A stretch of 64,000 nt of DNA from JBFMAI01 sp040755725. GTDB lineage: Bacteria; Planctomycetota; Phycisphaerae; UBA1845; Fen-1342. The stretch lies in assembly GCA_040755725.1 (NCBI GenBank), contig JBFMAI010000040.1:186001-250000 (forward strand), written 5' to 3'. Positions 26,064 to 34,806 of this stretch are shown here, piece after piece; the first letter of the stretch is position 1; each line of letters opens with the position of its first letter. The notes beneath the pieces were generated by a model. The model was given only the letters and a program-made list of their open reading frames with translations, searched no databases and was not told the DNA's origin. Position numbers and translations under genes: made by a program.

Positions 26064-26810
26064 ATGCGACTGAAATACCGCGGGTTCCCCGACTCGCCGA
26101 TGACCGCCCGCTATTACGCCGAGGCGGGGCTGGTGGTCGGCGAGACGTATGATGTGGCCGAGATTCTCGAAGTCGAAGGCCACCTCATGGCCCGGCCGCT
26201 CGGAGCCGACCCGTGGCCCGGCCCCGGACACCGCCTCTTCGGCATTCCCCCTCAGGGCTTCGAGCCCACGCCGCAGCCGATTCCCATTCTCTCCTGCGGC
26301 TTCCGCTTCAACAGCCACTTGATGGACTTCTTCGGCGTGCTCCTGACGCGACCCGACGGTATCGCGGCGGTCCGGGCACTGGAGGCGGTCGATCTCCCGG
26401 ACGAAGACGAGGCGTTCGACGACTGGGCGGCGCGGGTCAGCGAGAACCTGTCGCCGGCGGCGGCCGAAGCGTGCTTCGACCTGTTCCAGTTGCCGGTGCT
26501 GTGCGACCTGGGCGTCGTGAAGCAAGTCTATCTCTCCGACGAGCCCCTGCCGCGGGAGTTCGCCTACATCGGCTGCTACCTGGCGGAGCTGGCCCGCCAC
26601 GACATCCGCAAGGCCACGTTCGAAGAAAGCCTGGGCCGCGTCCTGTACGCCCTCGAAATCCGCGGGTTTGAGATCGCGGAGATCAGCGTTCGCTTCTGGC
26701 AAGGCACCGGCGGCGGCGATCGCCTCATCAACGCCCCGCCGGACGGCCGCTTGATCTACGGCACGCTCAACGAGCCGGAGGACGACGGCCCGACCGAAGA
26801 TGAAGACTGA
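26064..26810 (+). CDS. unknown protein between ybaB and recR
   Basis: 248 residues from ATG 26064, set by a GGGAGG site 9 bases upstream. No signal peptide or membrane segment; acidic overall with a strongly acidic C-terminus ('EPEDDGPTEDED'). Seen regions: 'MRLKYRGFPDSPMTARYYAE', a mid part with 'PILSCGFRFNSHLMDFFGVL' and 'FDLFQLPVLCDLGVVKQVYL', and 'EFAYIGCYLAELARHDIRK'. I recognise no family. It sits inside the dnaX-ybaB-recR cluster with short gaps (47 and 17 bp), so co-expression with replication and repair genes is likely. Confidence 0.6.
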   Translation: MRLKYRGFPDSPMTARYYAEAGLVVGETYDVAEILEVEGHLMARPLGADPWPGPGHRLFGIPPQGFEPTPQPIPILSCGFRFNSHLMDFFGVLLTRPDGIAAVRALEAVDLPDEDEAFDDWAARVSENLSPAAAEACFDLFQLPVLCDLGVVKQVYLSDEPLPREFAYIGCYLAELARHDIRKATFEESLGRVLYALEIRGFEIAEISVRFWQGTGGGDRLINAPPDGRLIYGTLNEPEDDGPTEDED

Positions 26811-26827
26811 CGGGGAGGTTCCGCACG

Positions 26828-27433
26828 ATGGCCAACACGCCCCCCACCGGTCCGCTGCAACGGTTGATGGACGAGCTCAAGAAGCTCCCCGGCATCGGTG
26901 CGCGGTCGGCGGAGCGCATCGCGTTCCACCTGCTCAAAGCCGACCGCGAGGAGGCGTTGGCGCTGGCCCGCGCGATCCAGGCCACCAAGGACGAGATTCG
27001 CCCCTGCGTTCGCTGCTTCAACATCGCCGACCAGGAGCTGTGCCACATCTGCCGCGACCCGCGCCGCGACGCCGGCCAGATCGTCGTCGTCGAGCAACCC
27101 AAAGACCTGCTCAACCTGGAGGGGACGGGGCTGATCACCGGCGTCTACCACGTGCTGATGGGCCACGTGGACCCGCTGGAAGGCATCGCGCCGACCGACC
27201 TGACCATCGACGCCCTGGTGCGACGAGTCAAGGCCGGCGACGTCCGAGAAGTCGTTCTCGCCACCAATCCCACCGTCGAAGGCGACGCGACCGCTCTGCA
27301 CATCACGAGCGTGCTGGCCCACACGGGTGTCAGTATCACGCGGCTCGCCCGCGGTCTGGCGCCCGGCTCGCAGATCGAGTTCGCCAACCGGCAGATGCTC
27401 GAAGAGGCCTTCCGCGGCCGGCGCCGCGCCTGA
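26828..27433 (+). CDS. recR: recombination mediator RecR
   Basis: 201 residues, the usual RecR length. RecR works with RecO (and RecF) to load RecA on gapped single-stranded DNA. The N-terminal helix-hairpin-helix is 'LKKLPGIGARSAERIAFHLL'. The C4 zinc finger spans Cys residues in 'CVRCFNIADQELCHICRD'. The Toprim domain begins 'IVVVEQPKDLLNLEGTGLI' (the first Glu and DLL replace the usual E and DxD) and continues with 'HVLMGHVDPLEGIAPTDLTI', a strong RecR signature. 'TNPTVEGDATALHI' and 'VSITRLARGLAPGSQIEFA' complete the match. It closes the dnaX cluster. Confidence 0.95.
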   Translation: MANTPPTGPLQRLMDELKKLPGIGARSAERIAFHLLKADREEALALARAIQATKDEIRPCVRCFNIADQELCHICRDPRRDAGQIVVVEQPKDLLNLEGTGLITGVYHVLMGHVDPLEGIAPTDLTIDALVRRVKAGDVREVVLATNPTVEGDATALHITSVLAHTGVSITRLARGLAPGSQIEFANRQMLEEAFRGRRRA

Positions 27434-27480
27434 GGCCCAAGCACAACCCACCACGCCAGCGGTGGACCGGAAAGGAGCCG

Positions 27481-28461
27481 TCACGGCGGCGCCGCCGGAC
27501 GTGGCCCCGAATCGGCGGCCTCGGCGACGAGCTGCGACGCCTGCTCCTCACCCCAGCGGGCGTAAGCCCACAGGTACTGCACGGGGTCGCGGAGAATCAG
27601 TTGCTCCAGCCCGCGCAGGTAACGCTCGGTGATGAACGCAATGGCGTCGCCACGTCCGGTCCACTCTGTGTGGTCCAGCACGTCCGCGACCTCGATCTCG
27701 AACCGGAACGGACCGACCCGGCGGATGCCGGCGACAACGACATCGGCGTCGTACCGCTCCGCCAGCAGCCCCACCGTGCGCGGCACGCGCGTCGGCAAGC
27801 CGAGAAATGTGGCGGGCAGCCCGCGCTGCCCGGCGGGATGGTCGGCGACCAGCGCGACGGTGCCGCCGGATTCGAGGATACGGGGGAGCCGTTTGAGCGC
27901 CTGGCTGACTGGAACCAGCTCGCAGCCGCTGCGTTGGCGGACCCGACGCCGATGGGCGTCGTAGGCCGCGTTCGCGTGGGGCAGATACACGACGGCGGCC
28001 TGCACGCCGTTGTACCCGAGGAACACCGGCAGCAGGTCGAACGGTCCGTAGTAAGCCGACACGAGGAGGGCGGCCTGCCCGCGGCGCTGCGCCGTGAGCA
28101 TCCGCGTCAGGTACGGCTCCGGCACGCGGCCGCCATAGCGGGCGAACGTGCCCGGGTGCAGCCGCCGCTCAGCCAGGAGCAGGTCAACGAGGTTCCAGAT
28201 GCGGTGGATGAAAGCATCCTCGGCGACGCGTGGCACGTCCCGGGCCGCCATGCGCCCGCCGAGCGCCGCGCGGCACTGCGCTTCGCTCCGCGCCCGCAGG
28301 GGGGTCAGCAGACGGTACAAACCGCGGGCCAACAGGCCCGTCAGTGCGTACGCCGCCGCCGGGCCCAGCAAGGCGAACAACACGCCGAGCATCCGGCGAT
28401 GCAGCTCGCCCAGGGCCAGCAGCACGCGAATAACGAGGCGGAAGGGTGCCACGCGCGTCAT
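27481..28461 (-). CDS. lipid A biosynthesis acyltransferase (LpxL/HtrB) homologue with altered active site
   Basis: 326 residues; an N-terminal hydrophobic region ('LGVLFALLGPAAAYALTGLL') is followed by a lysophospholipid-acyltransferase-like domain. Family landmarks are present: 'GQAALLVSAYYGPFDLLPVF' at the place of the usual H-x4-D/E motif, 'GGTVALVADHPAGQRGLPAT' and 'FLGLPTRVPRTVGLLAERYD' (the 'D...g...v.FfG...' region), and 'PVQYLWAYARWG' near the end. The catalytic His is replaced by Tyr in this reading, while the Asp is kept. Such enzymes acylate lipid A precursors at the inner membrane. Activity is doubtful without the His. It lies downstream of pilT on the same strand with a 249-bp gap. 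Confidence 0.7.
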   Translation of the reverse strand: MTRVAPFRLVIRVLLALGELHRRMLGVLFALLGPAAAYALTGLLARGLYRLLTPLRARSEAQCRAALGGRMAARDVPRVAEDAFIHRIWNLVDLLLAERRLHPGTFARYGGRVPEPYLTRMLTAQRRGQAALLVSAYYGPFDLLPVFLGYNGVQAAVVYLPHANAAYDAHRRRVRQRSGCELVPVSQALKRLPRILESGGTVALVADHPAGQRGLPATFLGLPTRVPRTVGLLAERYDADVVVAGIRRVGPFRFEIEVADVLDHTEWTGRGDAIAFITERYLRGLEQLILRDPVQYLWAYARWGEEQASQLVAEAADSGPRPAAPP

Positions 28462-28626
28462 TCTATGGCGGGCCGGTCCGCCGCGGCGGCCACGGTCCTT
28501 CTACCTGACGTCCGCTGCTGGGATTGCGCGGCACGGGACACGGCGCGCCAATGCGCGAAGCTGTCGCGGAACTTCGGCATATGCGCGAACCAGAGAAGCC
28601 AGGGCGGCGTTCGTGCCGCGGAGCCT

Positions 28627-28693
28627 GACCCTCCCGCAACCCCTCCTCGCCACAGCGAGTCGGTCACCACGGCGACCGGCAAGGGAGGGGAGT
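28627..28693. repeat. family F1 dispersed repeat, intergenic copy
   Basis: Reverse-orientation copy of the repeat found inside dnaX, apbE, the TIGR03663 gene and the cytochrome gene. It reads CCTCCCGCAACCCCTCCTCG ... AAGGGAGGGGAGT, but its centre differs (GGTCACCACGGCGACC in place of the usual GCCCGTGGCGACC). It lies in the gap between pilT and the acyltransferase gene, so this copy is not translated. Confidence 0.75.
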
Positions 28694-28710
28694 CGCGGGC
28701 CGGCCGCACG

Positions 28711-29856
28711 TCAACTGGTGCCGGAGCGCTTGACGCGGTGGACGAGCGTTTGGGCGGAGGCCTTGATGCCCTGCATCATGCCCTTGAGGGCTTCGCGGTT
28801 GGGGGCGTTTTCCATCGCCACATCGGGGAACACCAGGCCGCTCTCGACCAGCTCGGCCAGCGATTGGGTGAAGTTCCGCATCCCGGCTTCCTTGCTGCCA
28901 AGGATGATCTCCGGCAGGTCGGTGTCCTCGCCGGCGCGGATCTTCTCGCGGACAATCCCCTCGCCCAGCAGGACTTCGCAGGCGGGGACGCGGCCGATCT
29001 TCTCATCCGCGGCGGGCAGCAACCGCTGCGCCAGAATGGCCCGCAAGCCGTTGGCCAGCGAGCTGCGGATGAAGTCGTGCTGGTCAGGCGGGAAGAACTC
29101 CAACATGCGGCCCAGGGCCTGCATCGTGTCGGCGGTGTGCAGCGTGCAGAACACCAGGTGCCCGGTCTCGGCGGCTTGCAGGGCCGCGGTCAACGTCTCG
29201 CGGTCCCGCATCTCCCCGATGAAGATCACATCCGGGTCCTGTCGGACCGCCGCTCGCAGGGCGTCGCCGAAGGCCATAACGTCGAGCCCCAGTTCGCGCT
29301 GGCTGACAATCGCCTTCTTCGACTTGAACGTGTACTCAATCGGGTCTTCGATGCTGATGATGTTGACGGCCTGCGTCTCGTTGATGTAGTCGATCATGGC
29401 CGCCTGGGTGGTGCTCTTACCGCAGCCCGTCACCCCGCAGACGATGATCAGCCCTTCGATGGACTGCTCGGCCAGCTTGCGGTAGATTGGCGGCAGGTGC
29501 AGCTCCTCGAAGCTCGGGATCTCCCCTTTCACCCGCCGAATCGCCGCGTGCATCTGGTCGCACGACCGCAGGATGTTGATCCGGAACCGGTCGCCGCTGG
29601 GCAGGTGGTACGCGAAGTCCAGGCCGCCCTTCTCCTCATAGACCGACCGGCGGGCCTGGGGAATCAGCGGTTCCATCAGCCGTTCGATGACGCGCGAGTT
29701 CGGCTCGATGATCGGCAGGTTCGTGCGGCGCAGCTCGCCCGAAATGCGGTACACCGGGGGCACCCCGGTCTTCAGGTGCAAGTCGCTCGCCTGGAGCTGG
29801 GCCATTCGCTCCAGCAGAGGGATGATCGAATCCGGCAGGGCGTTGGACGGGGGCAT
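28711..29856 (-). CDS. pilT: type IV pilus retraction ATPase PilT
   Basis: 381 residues from ATG 29856 (GTGGAG site upstream on this strand). PilT is a hexameric cytoplasmic ATPase that depolymerises type IV pili for twitching. The N-terminal PAS-like domain holds 'LLERMAQLQASDLHLKTGVP'. Walker A is 'GVTGCGKST' (141-149); the Asp box is 'IISIEDPIEYTF', the Walker B region 'QDPDVIFIGEMRDRETLTAA' and the His box 'ETGHLVFCTLHTADT'. The PilT-type C-terminal 'AGMRNFTQSLAELVESGLV' matches the AIRNLIRE-like region. No other pilus genes are in the window, so it is an isolated copy. Confidence 0.93.
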   Translation of the reverse strand: MPPSNALPDSIIPLLERMAQLQASDLHLKTGVPPVYRISGELRRTNLPIIEPNSRVIERLMEPLIPQARRSVYEEKGGLDFAYHLPSGDRFRINILRSCDQMHAAIRRVKGEIPSFEELHLPPIYRKLAEQSIEGLIIVCGVTGCGKSTTQAAMIDYINETQAVNIISIEDPIEYTFKSKKAIVSQRELGLDVMAFGDALRAAVRQDPDVIFIGEMRDRETLTAALQAAETGHLVFCTLHTADTMQALGRMLEFFPPDQHDFIRSSLANGLRAILAQRLLPAADEKIGRVPACEVLLGEGIVREKIRAGEDTDLPEIILGSKEAGMRNFTQSLAELVESGLVFPDVAMENAPNREALKGMMQGIKASAQTLVHRVKRSGTS

Positions 29857-30039
29857 GACTACGAACTCCACAAATGGCCGGCCGGCGTCCGAAGTGACCG
29901 CCGCTTGAGCGGCACAGGATACGCACGCCGGCGCTCGCGCCAACTCCCCCACTCCATCGGGACAGCGCTGGGCGGTCGCCGGGCGCTGCCGCCCCCGTCG
30001 ATTATATCGGTCCCCGGGCGCTCCCGGCCGCAGCTCCGG

Positions 30040-31146
30040 CTACAGCGCCACGCGCACCTTCCCCTCCCGCCACTCGGCCACCAAGGCCCGGAACTCCTCT
30101 ACGGCGAGCGATAGCCGCTCGGCGGTCACGGCCAGGGCCTCGTAGAGCTTGCCGTCCATCACCAGCCGGCCGAGGTTGCCCTGGCCGCTGCTGATCTGTT
30201 GCCCGATGACGTTCAGGTGGTCAAGGAAGCGGTCGGCGCGTTCCAGGCTCTCGCGGGTGGCCCGGGCCAACTCGGTCACGCGGCCGTCGATGTTCCCGAG
30301 GGTCTCATCCGCCTTGGCGACGAACTTCCGCGTGTCGGACATCACCTCGCGGGCTTCGCCGGCGGCCGTCTCCAGGTCCGACATTACCTTCTTGCCGCGC
30401 TCGGACATCTCATGCACGTTGGCCACCGTTTGACGAAGCTGGCTCTTGACCTGTCCATCCCCCAGCACGTCGTTGAAGTGCTTCAGCGACGAGTCCAGAC
30501 GGGCCATCGCGCTGGACAGGTTCCCCGGCGGTCCGCCCGGCCGGTCTACCTCACCCGGTGTGCGCCGCTCCAGCAACCCGCGCATCTCTTCGAGTACCGG
30601 CGTGAGCGCCTCGGCCGCGTCGCCGATCTGCCGGGCCGTCGTTTCAAATGTGTTGACGACGCGCTTAGGGAAGATGCTGTCGATGGCCTGTTGAATGCTG
30701 CCCGAGATCACCGCGTCGGGCGGCAGCGGGGCGGCGTCGGCGGGGCCGGGGGTGATCTCGATCGGCGGACGCCCTTGCCCCAGCATCGGTTCGGTGGTCA
30801 AGGCGGTGCTGCCGGCGGGGAGTCGGTACTGATTGTCAATCGCCAAGACAACGTCAACCCCGACATCCCGGCTGACCAGTAGCTCGCCCCCGGGCGTCGG
30901 CGGGGCCACCCGCGTGGGGGGGCGCAATTCCACGCGGTCCACGCGGCCGATGGTCATGCCTTTCACCGTGACCAGCGTGCCGGGGCGAATGCCCGCCACC
31001 TGCTCGAAGTGTACGTGAATGGGGTAGGTGCTGCCGCGGACCAGCCAGGTTGGTCCGCGCCCGAACAGGATGATGAGCGTGCCCAGCGCCGCCAGCCCCA
31101 CCAGTACAAACACGCCCACCAACAGGTTGCGACGGGGGTCCTCCAT
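30040..31146 (-). CDS. MlaD/MCE-domain lipid-transport protein
   Basis: 368 residues from ATG 31146. An N-terminal signal anchor ('LLVGVFVLVGLAALGTLIIL') is followed by one MCE domain: 'YPIHVHFEQVAGIRPGTLVT' and 'VKGMTIGRVDRVEL', the hallmark 'V.v.G..vG.V..i'. The rest (~170-368) is a long helical, coiled-coil-like region ('ANVHEMSERGKKVMSDLETA', 'TRKFVAKADETLGNIDGRV', 'LARATRESLERADRFLDHL'). MlaD-type proteins carry phospholipids between inner and outer membranes with an ABC transporter; no partner genes are seen nearby. It is divergent from the CheY-like gene. Confidence 0.85.
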   Translation of the reverse strand: MEDPRRNLLVGVFVLVGLAALGTLIILFGRGPTWLVRGSTYPIHVHFEQVAGIRPGTLVTVKGMTIGRVDRVELRPPTRVAPPTPGGELLVSRDVGVDVVLAIDNQYRLPAGSTALTTEPMLGQGRPPIEITPGPADAAPLPPDAVISGSIQQAIDSIFPKRVVNTFETTARQIGDAAEALTPVLEEMRGLLERRTPGEVDRPGGPPGNLSSAMARLDSSLKHFNDVLGDGQVKSQLRQTVANVHEMSERGKKVMSDLETAAGEAREVMSDTRKFVAKADETLGNIDGRVTELARATRESLERADRFLDHLNVIGQQISSGQGNLGRLVMDGKLYEALAVTAERLSLAVEEFRALVAEWREGKVRVAL

Positions 31147-31220
31147 GGCTGCCACTCCGTTCAGGTCTGCCCAAGCCGAATCCTGCGTCCGCCGCCCGGG
31201 TATAAGCCGGCGCGGCCGCG

Positions 31221-31249
31221 TTGTACGCACAAGGCCCGCATAGTACACT
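31221..31249 (+). promoter_or_regulatory. candidate sigma70-type promoter for the CheY-like gene
   Basis: TTGTAC (31221-31226), a 17-base spacer, then TACACT (31244-31249) in the divergent gap before the response-regulator gene. The spacing is ideal, but the boxes match the E. coli consensus only partly, so this is a suggestion. Confidence 0.35.
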
Positions 31250-31272
31250 CAAGGGTTTGGAAGGAGAATGCC

Positions 31273-31659
31273 ATGGCGGACACCCTGTCAGGCAAGACCA
31301 TCCTCGTTGTTGACGACGACCGCGACCTGTTGACGGCCATGACGACCGCCCTGGCCGAGACCGGCGCGACGATCCAGACCGCCAGCGACGGCAACAGCGC
31401 GGTCACGATGGTGGAACAGAACGCTCCCGATCTGGTCATCCTGGACATCATGCTGCCGCAGAAGAGCGGCTTCCTGGTGCTCGAGCAACTCCGTCAGAAG
31501 CTCCCCAAGGGGCAGGGGCCCAAGATCGTGATGATCACCGGCAACCAGGGGCAGCGGCACCGGCAATACGCGCAGGCCCTCGGCGTTCACGAGTATCTCA
31601 ACAAGCCGTTCCGCATGGAGCGCCTGCTCGAAGTCACGCAGAAACTGCTGGCCAACTGA
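31273..31659 (+). CDS. CheY-like single-domain response regulator
   Basis: 128 residues from ATG 31273 with AAGGAG (31261-31266) upstream. It is a stand-alone receiver domain: 'ILVVDDDRDLL' supplies the acidic pocket (Asp 14, Asp 15), 'PDLVILDIMLP' the phospho-acceptor Asp 58, 'KIVMITGN' the switch Thr 89 and 'YLNKPFRM' Lys 111. There is no output domain, so it probably works by protein-protein contact or as a phospho-relay element. No histidine kinase is encoded in the window. It starts a plus-strand run of four genes. Confidence 0.92.
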   Translation: MADTLSGKTILVVDDDRDLLTAMTTALAETGATIQTASDGNSAVTMVEQNAPDLVILDIMLPQKSGFLVLEQLRQKLPKGQGPKIVMITGNQGQRHRQYAQALGVHEYLNKPFRMERLLEVTQKLLAN

Positions 31660-31662
31660 GTC

Positions 31663-32442
31663 ATGGACGAGCTCCCGCTGGCCGCCTGGACGGGCGCGTA
31701 CCCGCTCAACCTTCGCGAGAGTCTTGTGACTGCCGCCGACCAGGGGTATCGGCTCATTCACGCGCCAACCACCACGGGAGATCTGCGGCCCCGCGAGTTC
31801 GATCGCAGCGCCCGGCGACACCTTCGTAAGTGCCTTTCCGATTTGGGGTTACACCTTTCCGGCCTGGCCGTCTTGCACCCCGGCCGCGGCCTGGCGGACC
31901 CGGCCCACGCCGACGAGCGCTTCGCCACCCTGCGCGACACCTTGGCCCTGGCCGTCGATCTGGCTGTTCCCCAGGTCGCCGTGCGCCTGGGCGGCTTCGA
32001 CGACCCCCGGACACGCCCGCTCGCGGAGGAGCTCCTGACGGCGGCGGCGGACTTGAGCGAGCGGTTCGGTGTCGATGTCGCGGTCAACCCGGCTGCGGAC
32101 TCGCCGGCCGACCTTGCCGACCGTGTGCGGGTGCTCGGCACGCCGCGCGTCGGCGTGGCGATCGACACGGCCGGTCTGTCGCCCGCCGCGGACGTCGCGC
32201 CGCTGGCCGATCGGCTCACGCTGACTTACCTGCGTGATGGGCGGCGCGGCCCGGCCGGTTTCGAGGAGACACCGCTCGGGCAGGGCGACGTGGACTTCCG
32301 GTCGCTGCTCGCCCAGCTCGAAGCGGCCCCGCGTCGACCGGCCCTGGTCGTGCGGCACGACGGCCCGGGCGGTGTTGACGCGCTGCGGCGGGGCCGCGAG
32401 TATATGGGTTCCTTGATCGGCGCCGGACGGTTGCGTTGGTGA
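31663..32442 (+). CDS. sugar phosphate isomerase/epimerase-like TIM-barrel protein
   Basis: 259 residues, starting 3 bp after the CheY-like gene, so probably translationally coupled. It resembles the AP-endonuclease-2/xylose-isomerase-like family: an N-terminal strand 'PLAAWTGAYPLNLRESLVTA', 'LGLHLSGLAVLHPGRGLAD', 'AVDLAVPQVAVRLGGFDDPR', 'FGVDVAVNPAADSPADLADR', 'RVGVAIDTAGLSPA', 'RLTLTYLRDGRRG' and 'LGQGDVDFRSLLAQLE', which is the family's 'G.G.vdf..ll..L'. Several usual metal ligands (Glu after strand 5, His after 'D..N') are not evident, so it may have lost metal-dependent activity or belong to a variant subgroup. Confidence 0.55.
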   Translation: MDELPLAAWTGAYPLNLRESLVTAADQGYRLIHAPTTTGDLRPREFDRSARRHLRKCLSDLGLHLSGLAVLHPGRGLADPAHADERFATLRDTLALAVDLAVPQVAVRLGGFDDPRTRPLAEELLTAAADLSERFGVDVAVNPAADSPADLADRVRVLGTPRVGVAIDTAGLSPAADVAPLADRLTLTYLRDGRRGPAGFEETPLGQGDVDFRSLLAQLEAAPRRPALVVRHDGPGGVDALRRGREYMGSLIGAGRLRW

Positions 32443-32504
32443 CGCGCCGTCCGTCATCCGACCGGTATTCGTGACCGCATGCGTGCGGGAGGAAAGGCGG
32501 AACC

Positions 32505-33353
32505 ATGACCTACGCAACCCTGATGCTCGTGTTGTTGCTGCCCCAAGTTCCCCAGGCCCCCGAGCCGCAGCCGGCGGACCAGGCCGGCGCCGTTTCGCCC
32601 TGCGCGCAGGGTCCGCTGCGGATTGAGATCACCGCCATGCGCGAGATTCGCTACACAGCCACCGATCCGGAGATGGCGGCGCGGCTGCGCTCCGAGCTCG
32701 GCATGCAAGTGCGCATCTGCGGCGAGCGGATCGACAAGATCGTCCGTCACGGCAGTCTGATCTTCACCGAGCTGACGGACGACACGGGGCGCGTACTCAT
32801 CGACGACAACACCTATAGCGAATCCGAGCGGACGGTCACCCGCCCGCCGATGCTCCCGCCGGACCGGCTCCGCACCGACGGCCTGATGATGACAACGCGG
32901 GCGAACGCCACGGCCCGCGGGGCCAAGACGTTGAAGGTCGCGCGCGGGTCGGTCCGGGTGATTCTGGCCGACGATGTACTGAAGCTGACGATTGACAACC
33001 CGCTGCGGTTCCACGGGACGGTGATTGAGGACCCACGGCTGAAGGCACTCGGGATCGAAATCGCCATTCTCTCGAACGACCAGATCGAGAACGCCCCACC
33101 GGCCAACCGCTGCCTGGCCTTCGAGTACAAGGCCAAGGGGGAGCACGTGGCGCGGGCCAGCTTCTATGACGGTTGGTTGCGGCCGATCGGCGCCCGGGAC
33201 ACGTGGGTGGCCAAGAAGGCCGGTGGGCAGTGCCAGCTTTACTACTTCGACACCGCCGGTTTCAACGACGACATGCAGATGGTGATCGAGGTCCATCCGA
33301 AGATCGAAGATCTCCAGATTCCGCTCGAACTAAAGGACTTTGCCCTGCCGTAA
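32505..33353 (+). CDS. exported protein of unknown function
   Basis: 282 residues. The N-terminus 'MTYATLMLVLLLPQVPQAPE' looks like a short signal sequence followed by a Pro-rich linker. The mature part is mostly beta-like: 'GPLRIEITAMREIRYTATD', 'GSLIFTELTDDTGRVLIDDN', 'LKLTIDNPLRFHGTVIED' and 'AKGEHVARASFYDGWLRPIG', ending 'DMQMVIEVHPKIEDLQIPLE'. It has three cysteines in the mature part. No known family recognised. Downstream of the TIM-barrel gene (62 bp) and upstream of the flippase (45 bp) on the same strand. Confidence 0.55.
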   Translation: MTYATLMLVLLLPQVPQAPEPQPADQAGAVSPCAQGPLRIEITAMREIRYTATDPEMAARLRSELGMQVRICGERIDKIVRHGSLIFTELTDDTGRVLIDDNTYSESERTVTRPPMLPPDRLRTDGLMMTTRANATARGAKTLKVARGSVRVILADDVLKLTIDNPLRFHGTVIEDPRLKALGIEIAILSNDQIENAPPANRCLAFEYKAKGEHVARASFYDGWLRPIGARDTWVAKKAGGQCQLYYFDTAGFNDDMQMVIEVHPKIEDLQIPLELKDFALP

Positions 33354-33398
33354 ATCAGCTCGCCCGCGCGCCCCGGCCCGGTCCGCGGAGCCGCGCCT

Positions 33399-34796
33399 GT
33401 GAACGATGCCCAAGACGACACGACCGGAGGTCCGCGCGCGGCACGGCCACACGCCGATCGCCCCCGCAGCCTGCTGCCGAGCAGCCTGTGGACCATCGGC
33501 GGCATGGGCTTCTACCACGCGTGCCACCTCGGCGTACTGGTGCTGTTGGCCAAGTTCACCACCCCCGAAATCCAGGGGCAGTATTTCCTCGCCCTGGCGA
33601 TCGCCACGCCCATTCTGTTGCTGTTTGGTCTGGAGCTGCGTCCGGCCTTCGTCTCCGACGCCGCCGGGCAGTTCACGTTGGGCACCTACCGTATGGTGCG
33701 GCGCGGCGCGCTTGGGTTCGGCGCCGTGGTCTTGGCGGGGGCGTTCTTCTGGCAGGTGCAGCGCGAAGCACGCCCCGCCTACCTGCTCATTCTCGCCGGC
33801 GTCTTTGCCGCCCGGTTCCTGTGGACCCAGGCCGAGTTCGGCTGGGGAACCTACCAGCGGCGCGAGCGGTTGGACCTGCTGGCTGCCGCCGTGGGCCTGC
33901 GCGGCCTGACGTTGCTGCTGCCCTTCGCCATTCTCCTGCCGATGTGGAGGCGGCTGAGCGACGCCGGGCAACACCAACCGGAACAGCTTGCCGGCGCCGT
34001 GGCGGCCGCCCTGGCGTTCCACGCGGCGGGCCTGGCCTTGATCTGGCTCATCTTCGACCGCCCCCGCGTCTTGGACCCGCGCCGCTGGGACCTCTCGTGG
34101 ACGCCGGCCGCGGCGTGGTCGCTGGCGTGGCAGACCCTGCCCTTGGGCGCTGTGGCCCTGCTGATCAACTTGTGCGACGCCGTTCCGCGGCTGCTCTTCG
34201 AGCACCCCGCCGTCGCCGACGGCAAGATGCAACTGGGCTACTTCGGGGCGTTGGCGTACATCACGCTCGCCGGCAACCTCATCATCATCCAGGCCGCCAC
34301 CGCCGCCGCCAACCGGCTCGCCGTTTACTACCAGAAGGACGTGCGGGCGTTCGTGTACCTGGGGCTGAAACTGCTGGCGGCGGCGGCGGGCATCGGCGCC
34401 GTCGTGCTCCTGGCGGCCGTGCTCGCGGGTCCGTGGCTGCTCGCCGCGATCTACACGCCGGAACATGCGCGCTTTCAGACCGAGTTTGTCATCATCGTCG
34501 CGGCGCACGCGCTGGCGCTGCTGACCAACGTCTTCGGCGTCGCCACGACCCAGATGCGTCTGTTCTGGGTGCAGGTTCCGGTGCAGGTCGTGACGCTGGC
34601 GGCCACGCTCGCGGCGGCCTGGCTCCTGATCCCCGGCCCCACACCCGTCCGCGGGGCCGCCCTCACCGCCCTCGTCCGCGCGGTCGTCCAACTGGTGCTG
34701 TACGCGGGCTGCACAGCCTTCGGCCTGGCGATGCGCCCGCGGCGCGTCCCGCGCAGGGAAGACCGCGCTACCGAACGCGCGGCTCCGGGAAACTAA
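33399..34796 (+). CDS. polysaccharide (Wzx-like) flippase family protein
   Basis: 465 residues from GTG 33399. The protein has about 12 hydrophobic segments and the fold pattern of the MATE-like oligosaccharide flippases: 'WTIGGMGFYHACHLGVLVLL' at the start, 'PEIQGQYFLALAIATPILLL' (the common 'G.y..alai..p' motif), 'GYFGALAYITLAGNLIIIQA', 'FGVATTQMRLFWVQVPVQVV' and a C-terminal 'GAALTALVRAVVQLVLYAGC'. These move lipid-linked glycans across the inner membrane. No glycosyltransferase genes adjoin it, so the substrate is unknown. A tRNA-Asp lies just after it on the other strand. Confidence 0.75.
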   Translation: MNDAQDDTTGGPRAARPHADRPRSLLPSSLWTIGGMGFYHACHLGVLVLLAKFTTPEIQGQYFLALAIATPILLLFGLELRPAFVSDAAGQFTLGTYRMVRRGALGFGAVVLAGAFFWQVQREARPAYLLILAGVFAARFLWTQAEFGWGTYQRRERLDLLAAAVGLRGLTLLLPFAILLPMWRRLSDAGQHQPEQLAGAVAAALAFHAAGLALIWLIFDRPRVLDPRRWDLSWTPAAAWSLAWQTLPLGAVALLINLCDAVPRLLFEHPAVADGKMQLGYFGALAYITLAGNLIIIQAATAAANRLAVYYQKDVRAFVYLGLKLLAAAAGIGAVVLLAAVLAGPWLLAAIYTPEHARFQTEFVIIVAAHALALLTNVFGVATTQMRLFWVQVPVQVVTLAATLAAAWLLIPGPTPVRGAALTALVRAVVQLVLYAGCTAFGLAMRPRRVPRREDRATERAAPGN

Positions 34797-34806
34797 CGAG
34801 GAAAAA

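Noticed and set aside
33399..34796. O-antigen or capsule biosynthesis cluster around the flippase
   Set aside because: No sugar-nucleotide or glycosyltransferase genes adjoin it; the neighbours are a TIM-barrel protein, an unknown exported protein and a tRNA.
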